Assembly (NCBI GenBank): GCA_009781965.1
Contig: WQUS01000206.1
Coordinates: 1 to 11,759 of the forward strand
DNA: 11,759 nucleotides
Source: Bacillota bacterium
GTDB lineage: Bacteria; Bacillota; Desulfotomaculia; Desulfotomaculales; Desulfallaceae
Direction of reading: 5' to 3'
Under the pieces are notes generated by a model that saw nothing but the letters and a program-made list of their open reading frames with translations, did not search any database and was not told the origin of the DNA. The position numbers were made by a program, and so were the translations under genes. Each line of letters begins with the position of its first letter. Position 1 is the first letter of the stretch. This document shows positions 6,323 through 11,759 of the stretch, piece after piece.

Positions 6323-7015
6323 GTGGCCGTAAAATGCAATCTCTGTGACGATCGCGGATTAGTGCTCCACAATAACCTTGCCGAACCCTGCCTCTGTGTC
6401 AAACAGCGGGCGATTAACAATAAAATCAAAGCTTCGCAAATTCCGCCCCAACTGAGCCGATATACATTCAACGACTTTAAGCTGCATTATTACTCAGACC
6501 AAAAGTCAGTTGCCACCGTTTTGCAGGCCGCCAAAGAATTTGTCCCCCATTTCCTGAGCAATCCACAGACCAAGGGGCTGCTGTTTACCGGACCGGTAGG
6601 CAGCGGCAAAACATTTTTGTCCTGCTGTATCGCCAACAGCATCCTGGCCCAAAACAAAAGCTTGCTTTTCGCCGTGGTACCGGAACTTTTGGAGCAAATT
6701 AAAGCCACTTACGGCCCCAACCGGCTAAACACCGTCACCGAATCGGAACTGCTTGACGTCGCCCGGGAGGTGCCGCTTTTAATCCTAGACGACCTGGGGG
6801 CGCATAATTACACCGACTGGACAAAAAATAAAATTTTTTCCATTGTCAATTACCGGTTAAACTATCTATTGCCCACAATTATCACCAGCAATATCAGCCT
6901 GGAGGATCTTGGCGATTATCTGGGGGAAAGAACAACCTCCCGGATTTCCCAAATGTGCATTCCGTACCGTCTGCCGGCTGACCTGGATATACGCATGCAG
7001 ATGGCCAGACATTAA
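6323..7015 (+). CDS. DnaC/DnaI-like AAA+ helicase-loader ATPase
   Basis: This 230-residue AAA+ protein has Walker A GPVGSGKT (90-97), Walker B LLILDD (152-157), a sensor-1 like TSN (188-190) and the GERTTSRI segment (201-208) whose arginine is the expected finger. The N-terminus carries CNLC (Cys5, Cys8) and CLC (Cys23, Cys25), a probable zinc-binding knuckle often seen in clostridial DnaC-like loaders. The expected role is ATP-dependent loading of the replicative helicase at origins or restart sites, in the cytoplasm. The start is GTG at 6323, ten bases after AAAAAGGGG. It follows the DnaD-domain gene by 17 bp, and its stop codon overlaps the cbiD ribosome site. IstB-like transposition helpers share the fold, but no transposase is nearby. 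Confidence 0.85.
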   Translation: MAVKCNLCDDRGLVLHNNLAEPCLCVKQRAINNKIKASQIPPQLSRYTFNDFKLHYYSDQKSVATVLQAAKEFVPHFLSNPQTKGLLFTGPVGSGKTFLSCCIANSILAQNKSLLFAVVPELLEQIKATYGPNRLNTVTESELLDVAREVPLLILDDLGAHNYTDWTKNKIFSIVNYRLNYLLPTIITSNISLEDLGDYLGERTTSRISQMCIPYRLPADLDIRMQMARH

Positions 7016-7025
7016 GGAGGAAATC

Positions 7026-8135
7026 ATGCCTCCCCATAAGCAACTGCGCAGCGGCGTCACCACCGGAGCTTCGGCGGCGGCCGCCGCCAAAGCCGCGGCC
7101 AGCGCATTTTTTTTAGGTTTGTTTCCCGCCGCCGTATCGGTGGTCAATCCGGCCGGCAAAGAAATCAAAGTACCCATCCACCGTTATTATGATCTGCCCG
7201 GCGGCAAAGGAGCGGCGGTCATTAAAGACGGCGGCGACGACCCGGACGTCACCCACGGCCTGGAAATAAAAGTAGCCGTGGCGCCCGCCCCCCAAGGGGT
7301 CATTACCTTACTGGGCGGGGAAGGGGTCGGCATCGTCACCCGGCCGGGATTGCAGGTGGCCGTGGGTCAACCGGCCATTAATCCGATACCGGAACAAATG
7401 ATTAAAACCGCCCTGGCCCAAGTGCTGCCGCCGGAACAAGGCTGTACCGCAACCATCAGCGTGCCCGGCGGCCTCAAGGCGGCCGAGCGCACTTTAAATC
7501 CGCGCATGGGCATTGTCGGCGGGATCTCCATTCTGGGCACCAGCGGTATTGTCCGGCCCATGTCAGAGGAAGCCTTTAAAGATTCCCTGGCGCCCCAGTT
7601 AGATCTGGCCCTCGCCGCCGGATTCAAATCAGTGGTGCTCACTCCCGGGCGCATGGGCTGGCGCAACGCGCTGCAGTATCACCTGCCGGAAAGCGCCCTG
7701 GTGGAAATGAGCAATTTCGTAGGTTTTATGCTGGACGCTTGTGTGGAAAAAGGAATCAACAAAGTTTTATTGTGGGGCCATTATGGCAAACTGATTAAAG
7801 TAGCGGCCGGCATATTCCACACCCACAGCCGCATCGCCGACGCCAGAGGCGAGACAATGGCCGCGCTGGCCGCCTCCCTGGGCGCCGGCCCGGCGACGGT
7901 ACGCGCTATTATGAGCTGCAACACCACCGAAGCAATGATGCAGATCCTGGCCGAACATAACCTGCCGGAAGTTTTAGACCTGGCTGCCCGGCGGGCCAGC
8001 GCCAGAGCTGCCGAATACGCCAAAGGCCGGCTGATTGTGGGTACCGCTCTGCTATCCATGGATGGCAGACTGGTGGCTGCGGACCGGCAGGCCCAGGCAA
8101 TAGGAAGTGAATTGGGATGGCTGGTATCACAGTAG
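7026..8135 (+). CDS. cbiD: CbiD, cobalt-precorrin-5B C1-methyltransferase
   Basis: This 369-residue enzyme methylates C1 of the corrin ring after ring contraction in the anaerobic cobalamin pathway, using S-adenosylmethionine. Family signatures are RSGVTTGASAAAAAKAAA near the N-terminus, KDGGDDPDVTHG (67-78), GGEGVGIVT (97-105), NPRMGIVGGISILGTSGIV (158-176) and PMSEEA (178-183). The ATG at 7026 is chosen over earlier in-frame starts because AAGGAGG at 7014-7020 lies five bases before it and the family's RSG-TTG motif normally sits within ten residues of the N-terminus. An upstream extension to 6909 would run through the preceding ATPase gene. Position 16, often cysteine in this motif, is serine here. 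It overlaps cbiE by 19 bases. Confidence 0.95.
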   Translation: MPPHKQLRSGVTTGASAAAAAKAAASAFFLGLFPAAVSVVNPAGKEIKVPIHRYYDLPGGKGAAVIKDGGDDPDVTHGLEIKVAVAPAPQGVITLLGGEGVGIVTRPGLQVAVGQPAINPIPEQMIKTALAQVLPPEQGCTATISVPGGLKAAERTLNPRMGIVGGISILGTSGIVRPMSEEAFKDSLAPQLDLALAAGFKSVVLTPGRMGWRNALQYHLPESALVEMSNFVGFMLDACVEKGINKVLLWGHYGKLIKVAAGIFHTHSRIADARGETMAALAASLGAGPATVRAIMSCNTTEAMMQILAEHNLPEVLDLAARRASARAAEYAKGRLIVGTALLSMDGRLVAADRQAQAIGSELGWLVSQ

Positions 8136-8755
8136 TGGGATTAGGTCCGGGCAGCCGGGAATATATTACCCCGGCGGCGGAACAGGCCATTGCCGAAGCC
8201 GACGTGTTGGTGGGCGGGAACAGGCACCTGAAGATGTACAAACACCTGGAGGTAGAAAAATACCCGATTAATGCGGATTTAACTACCTTAATGAATATTA
8301 TCGCCGCCAAAGTGCGGGCGGCGAAACAGGTAGTCCTGCTGGCCTCCGGCGATCCGGGCTTTTACGGCATTTTGGCCACTTTGCACCGGAGGCTGCCGGA
8401 ACTGCGCCCTCAGGTAATCCCGGGTATTTCATCATTTCAACTGGGCTGCGCCAGGCTCGGCATTTCCTGGGAAGACGCCTGCCTGACCAGTTGCCATGGC
8501 CGGGACCCGACTCTAGTGGTGGCGCAGGTGAAAAAACACGCCAAAGTAATTACCCTCACCGACCCGGCCAACACCCCGCCGATACTGGCCCGGGCGCTCC
8601 TGGCGGAAGGAATCGGCGACATTCCGGTCCACGTGGCCTGTAATCTGTCTTACGCCGATGAAACAATCATCAGCACCACCTTGCGGTCACTGGCCGCCCG
8701 TGCGGATCAGTGGTCCTTAAATAACTGTATCATGGTGATTTTAAATGAACAATAA
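8117..8755 (+). CDS. cbiE: CbiE, cobalt-precorrin-7 C5-methyltransferase
   Basis: This 212-residue tetrapyrrole (TP) methylase has VGLGPGS (7-13) at the N-terminal SAM loop, ASGDPGFYG (76-84), IPGISSFQ (101-108) and SCHGRD (125-130), the last typical of CbiE/CobL-N. It adds the C5 methyl group. In many bacteria CbiE is fused to CbiT as CobL; here the two are separate adjacent genes with overlapping ends. The ATG lies inside the cbiD 3' end (19-base overlap), suggesting translational coupling; AGGAAG near 8102-8107 is a possible ribosome site. Confidence 0.94.
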   Translation: MAGITVVGLGPGSREYITPAAEQAIAEADVLVGGNRHLKMYKHLEVEKYPINADLTTLMNIIAAKVRAAKQVVLLASGDPGFYGILATLHRRLPELRPQVIPGISSFQLGCARLGISWEDACLTSCHGRDPTLVVAQVKKHAKVITLTDPANTPPILARALLAEGIGDIPVHVACNLSYADETIISTTLRSLAARADQWSLNNCIMVILNEQ

Positions 8756-9335
8756 ACTGTGGTCTTACGCAACCCCGGGCATCCCGGACGAGCTGTTCAG
8801 CCGGGGCAAAATACCAATGACCAAGGAAGAAATCAGGGTCGTTACCCTGGCCAAGGCCAGACTGGCGCCAGAACAGATCATCTGGGACATCGGCGCCGGC
8901 ACCGGCTCTTTATCGATCGAGGCGGCCCGGCTGACCAAAGACGGCGTCGTCTATGCCGTGGAGAGAAACCCGGCGGGCCTGGAACTGATCCGGGAAAATA
9001 AACGCCGCTTCGCCGCCGACAACCTGATTCTCGTGGCGGGAGAAGCCCCGGCGGCCTTAGCTGAGTTACCGGCGCCCCACCGCGTATTTATCGGCGGCAG
9101 CGGCGGCCAATTAGAGGAGATACTAAATTACGTGACGAATAGAATTACACCGGACGGACGGATTGTCATCAACGCCGTAACCCTGGAAACAGCGGCCCGG
9201 TTTGCCGCGCCGCCCGCAGGATGGCAGTGCGAGATCGTTCAGCTGCAAACCGCCCGGGCTGTTCCAACCGGCCGGGTGCATCTATGGCGGGCTTTAAACC
9301 CAGTGTGCGTCATCACCTTGGAACGACGGAGGTAG
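8745..9335 (+). CDS. cbiT: CbiT, cobalt-precorrin-6B C15-methyltransferase (decarboxylating)
   Basis: This 196-residue class I Rossmann methyltransferase removes the C12 acetate carboxyl and methylates C15. It shows the CbiT N-terminus PGIPDELF (11-18) and PMTK (24-27), the SAM motif DIGAGTGSLSIEAA (48-61), the acidic motif-II stretch YAVERNPAG (70-78) and GGSGG (117-121). It is unrelated in fold to the neighbouring TP-methylases. The ATG overlaps the last 11 bases of cbiE. The length and motifs are complete, with no sign of a CbiE-CbiT fusion remnant. Confidence 0.95.
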   Translation: MNNKLWSYATPGIPDELFSRGKIPMTKEEIRVVTLAKARLAPEQIIWDIGAGTGSLSIEAARLTKDGVVYAVERNPAGLELIRENKRRFAADNLILVAGEAPAALAELPAPHRVFIGGSGGQLEEILNYVTNRITPDGRIVINAVTLETAARFAAPPAGWQCEIVQLQTARAVPTGRVHLWRALNPVCVITLERRR

Positions 9336-9339
9336 AGAA

Positions 9340-10065
9340 ATGACCGGTAAATTTTATGGTATTGGAGTAGGCCCCGGCGATCCAGGTTTAATCACCCTAA
9401 AAGCCCAGGCAATACTGTCCCGGGTAGATCTCCTTTGCGTGCCTAAATCAAGCGTGAAAAAAGACAGCCTGGCCCTGTCGGTGGTCCAAGCGGTAACCGA
9501 CCGGGAACACCAGCTGCTGGAACTGGACTTTCCCATGTCCAAAGAGCGTCAGATCCTGGAGCAAAGCTGGCGCCACGCCGGGCAACAGGTGGCGGCCAAG
9601 CTGAACGCCGGACAGGATGTGGCCTTTATTACCATCGGCGACCCCAGCCTGTACAGCACCTTCGGCTACTTGCTGCGGTTTCTTAAAGCCGACTGCCCCC
9701 AGGCGACAGTAGAAATAGTGCCCGGCGTATCTTCCATTACTGCCTGTCCGGCCGCCCTGCAGGAGCCCCTGGTAGAAGGGGAGGAAAAACTGGCGGTCAT
9801 ACCGGCTGCTTACAGCCTGGAGGATCTGAAAAGCGTCATTGAAGGATTTGACACCGTGGTATTGATGAAGGTAAACCGCCGCTTGCCTGAATTGATGCAT
9901 TTTCTTAAACAGTATGACAATTTACGGACTTTTTTTGTCAGCCGCTGCGGTTATCCGGATCAATTGGCCACTAGCGAACCTGAAAGACTGCTGGAAGAAA
10001 AACTGCATTACATGTCATTATTGATCGTTAAAAAAAATAAGCCCGCTGGAGATAATGACAAATAA
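9340..10065 (+). CDS. cbiL: CbiL, cobalt-precorrin-2 C20-methyltransferase
   Basis: This 241-residue TP-methylase carries GVGPGDPGLIT (9-19), IGDPSLYSTF (99-108, the CbiL/CobI form of the GDP loop) and VPGVSSITA (127-135). It methylates C20 of cobalt-factor/precorrin-2, the first committed step toward cobalamin after the uroporphyrinogen branch. The ATG is preceded by GGAGGT at 9328-9333, which overlaps the cbiT stop codon, with six bases of spacing. It is the earliest-acting enzyme in this cluster although encoded after later-acting ones. The homologous aerobic-pathway enzyme CobI is the only realistic alternative; the cbiD/cbiG context favours the anaerobic form. Confidence 0.93.
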   Translation: MTGKFYGIGVGPGDPGLITLKAQAILSRVDLLCVPKSSVKKDSLALSVVQAVTDREHQLLELDFPMSKERQILEQSWRHAGQQVAAKLNAGQDVAFITIGDPSLYSTFGYLLRFLKADCPQATVEIVPGVSSITACPAALQEPLVEGEEKLAVIPAAYSLEDLKSVIEGFDTVVLMKVNRRLPELMHFLKQYDNLRTFFVSRCGYPDQLATSEPERLLEEKLHYMSLLIVKKNKPAGDNDK

Positions 10066-10084
10066 TGAGAAATGAGGACAACCA

Positions 10085-10849
10085 GTGGATAATAAGGTTT
10101 ATTTCGTAGGCGCCGGACCGGGCGATCCGGAACTAATCACCGTTAAGGGCGCCAAACTCCTGAGCCAGGCCCAGGTGGTCATCTACGCCGGCTCCCTGGT
10201 CAACCCGGCTTTGCTGGACCTGTGCCTCCCGGGGACCGAAATCCATAACAGCGCCGGCATGAATCTGGAAGAAATCACCGGCGTCATGATTGAAGCCTAC
10301 CGGGCCGGTAAAAGAGTGGTCCGGCTGCATACCGGCGACCCGTCCCTTTACGGCGCCATTCAAGAGCAAATTGACATCCTGGAGCAACAAGAAATTCCTT
10401 ACGCGGCGGTTCCCGGCGTCAGTTCCTTTTTAGCCGCCGCCGCCGCGCTGCCGCGGGAATTAACCTTACCCGGCGTCAGCCAAACCGTTATTTTAACCAG
10501 AATGGAAGGCCGCACCCCGGTGCCCGAAAGGGAATCCATCCGCTCTTTAGCCGCTCACCGATCCACCATGTGCATTTTTTTAAGCGTGCATATGTTGGAC
10601 AAGCTAACGGCGGAGCTCATCACCGGGGGCTATCCCGCCAATACGCCGGCGGCGGTGGTGGAAAAGGCCTCCTGGCCCGACGAGCGTTCCTTCACCGGCA
10701 CCTTGGCGGATATTGCCGCCAAAGCCGAGGGTTCGGGAGTAAACCGCACCGCGATGATCATTGTCGGTGACGCCTTGGGCGCCGGTTACCGTCCTTCTTA
10801 CCTTTACGACGCCGATTTTGCCCACGGTTTTCGCGGTGAGCAGGATTGA
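10085..10849 (+). CDS. cbiF: CbiF, cobalt-precorrin-4 C11-methyltransferase
   Basis: This 254-residue TP-methylase has VGAGPGDPELIT (8-19), TGDPSLYG (83-90), VPGVSSF (109-115) and the CbiF/CobM-specific LTRMEGRTPVPE (137-148). It methylates C11, giving the substrate that CbiG then opens. The start is GTG at 10085, eight bases after a modest ATGAGG ribosome site, and leaves 19 bp after cbiL. No in-frame ATG precedes the N-terminal SAM loop, supporting the GTG. The end overlaps the cbiG TTG start by four bases (shared TTGA), and CbiF and CbiG act in sequence. Confidence 0.95.
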   Translation: MDNKVYFVGAGPGDPELITVKGAKLLSQAQVVIYAGSLVNPALLDLCLPGTEIHNSAGMNLEEITGVMIEAYRAGKRVVRLHTGDPSLYGAIQEQIDILEQQEIPYAAVPGVSSFLAAAAALPRELTLPGVSQTVILTRMEGRTPVPERESIRSLAAHRSTMCIFLSVHMLDKLTAELITGGYPANTPAAVVEKASWPDERSFTGTLADIAAKAEGSGVNRTAMIIVGDALGAGYRPSYLYDADFAHGFRGEQD

Positions 10850-11759
10850 AAACCGCGCTTTTTTGCCTCACCGCCGGCGGCTACGCCCTGGCCCGGCAAA
10901 TCCAGCAAGGGCTGACGGCCGCTGGCGACCAAACGGACCTATACGCGCCGGAGAGGGATTTTATCCTTCCGGGCCAAGCCGAGACCTTTAAATCCCTGGC
11001 CCGGGCGGTGGAAACAGCCTTTAGCAGCCACCGGCGCCTGATTATGATTATGGCTTTGGGGATCGCGGTCAGGATGATTGCGCCGCACCTCAAGGATAAA
11101 AATACCGATCCCGCCGTAGTGGTATTGGACGAAGCCGGCGCACACGTAATCAGCGTACTGTCCGGCCACCTGGGCGGCGCCAACGAGCTGACCAGGCAGA
11201 TAGCCGCTTTAACCGGCGCCCGCCCGGTGATCACTACCGCCACCGACGTACACGGCTTGCCGGCGGTTGACGACCTGGCCCGGATCTATGATTTAGCCCT
11301 GGACCCGGCCTCTACGGCCAAGATAATTAATACCGCCCTGGTCAACGGCGGCAGCGTCTGCTTTTATGTCCCCCGGGAGATGAGGCAAACTCCGGCAACG
11401 GACCAGGTGCAGTACCGGTCCCCCGGAGATTATCCACAGCAGCCGGCGGATACCCAATATCACGTCGTGGTTACCAACCGCCTGGCGGAGCAGACAGAAG
11501 CAAATACATTTTACCTGCGTCCGCGCAACCTGGTCGCAGGGGTAGGGTGCCGCAAGGGCGCCGACCCGGACAGTATCCTGACCGCCCTGCACGAGGCTCT
11601 GGCTCTATGTAAACGCTCCCCGCTCAGCCTGCGCACCCTGGCGACCATCGACATTAAAGAGCAGGAGCCGGGCCTGCGCCAGGTCATGGCTAAGTTGCAG
11701 CTGCCTCTGGCGGTTTTTTCCCCGGCGCAAATTAATCATTTCCTGCACCGGCAGGGACA
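10846..11759 (+). CDS. cbiG: CbiG, cobalt-precorrin-5A hydrolase (partial, cut by window end)
   Basis: An open frame from TTG at 10846 gives at least 304 residues and runs off the window end. The N-terminus MKTALFCLTAGGYALARQIQ is typical of CbiG. Diagnostic stretches are SGHLGGANELTRQIA (106-120) with PVITTATDV (127-135), and RNLVAGVGCRKGAD (227-240), which marks the C-terminal CobE/GbiG domain. CbiG opens the ring-A lactone of cobalt-precorrin-5A and releases acetaldehyde in the anaerobic route; it has no equivalent role in the aerobic route except as the CobE-like domain. It overlaps the cbiF stop by four bases, suggesting translational coupling; GGTGAG at 10835-10840 may be the ribosome site. 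The TTG start is inferred from overlap and N-terminal similarity. Confidence 0.93.
   Translation, partial: MKTALFCLTAGGYALARQIQQGLTAAGDQTDLYAPERDFILPGQAETFKSLARAVETAFSSHRRLIMIMALGIAVRMIAPHLKDKNTDPAVVVLDEAGAHVISVLSGHLGGANELTRQIAALTGARPVITTATDVHGLPAVDDLARIYDLALDPASTAKIINTALVNGGSVCFYVPREMRQTPATDQVQYRSPGDYPQQPADTQYHVVVTNRLAEQTEANTFYLRPRNLVAGVGCRKGADPDSILTALHEALALCKRSPLSLRTLATIDIKEQEPGLRQVMAKLQLPLAVFSPAQINHFLHRQG

Noticed and set aside
6323..7015. IstB-type insertion-sequence helper
   Set aside because: The AAA+ fold is shared, but there is no IstA-like transposase or terminal repeat nearby, and the DnaD-domain neighbour fits a helicase loader.
6909..7025. N-terminal extension of CbiD to an ATG at 6909
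   Set aside because: It would overlap over 100 bases of the DnaC-like gene. The extension matches no CbiD sequence, and AAGGAGG at 7014-7020 clearly serves the ATG at 7026.

Overview
The window looks like chromosome from an anaerobic, low-GC-lineage Firmicute, most likely a Peptococcaceae/Desulfotomaculum-Pelotomaculum type clostridium. The evidence is a cytosolic heterodisulfide-reductase-like HdrCBA set, a DnaD-domain protein paired with a DnaC/DnaI-like helicase loader (a Firmicute combination), and an anaerobic (cbi-type) cobalamin pathway. The assignment is by gene content; no rRNA or other marker is present.

Layout. (1) Positions 1-77 hold one minus-strand copy of a repeated palindromic element. 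(2) An AT-rich leader (about 78-290) carries a candidate promoter overlapped by a near-perfect 27-bp dyad. (3) hdrC-hdrB-hdrA (291-4768) form a tight operon; HdrA is a 1009-residue fusion of two HdrA-like halves with different iron-sulfur modules. (4) Positions 4771-5350 form a gene-free composite repeat field. Four plus-strand copies of the same 60-bp element alternate with tracts of 7-bp TTCGAGG-like units. The last copy closes into a perfect 22-bp-stem hairpin, followed by four 14-bp direct repeats. (5) A good sigma-A-like promoter (5436-5464) precedes a DnaD-domain gene, a DnaC-like ATPase gene and then cbiD-cbiE-cbiT-cbiL-cbiF-cbiG. All are on the plus strand with gaps of 4-19 bp or overlaps; cbiG runs off the window end.

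Function. HdrABC would be a soluble flavin-based electron-transfer (probably bifurcating) module coupling a disulfide or other low-molecular acceptor to ferredoxin. No hydrogenase, formate dehydrogenase or MvhD-like partner is encoded here. The cbi genes cover several consecutive corrin-ring steps between precorrin-2 and the ring-contracted, C15-methylated intermediates. Their apparent transcriptional linkage to two replication-initiation genes, with no recognisable cobalamin riboswitch, is unusual.

The points most worth a second look are the repeat system on both sides of hdrCBA (inverted orientation, heptad-quantised spacing, variable stem arms), the complementary-halves architecture of HdrA, the operator-like dyad at the hdr promoter, and the primosome-cobalamin gene linkage.
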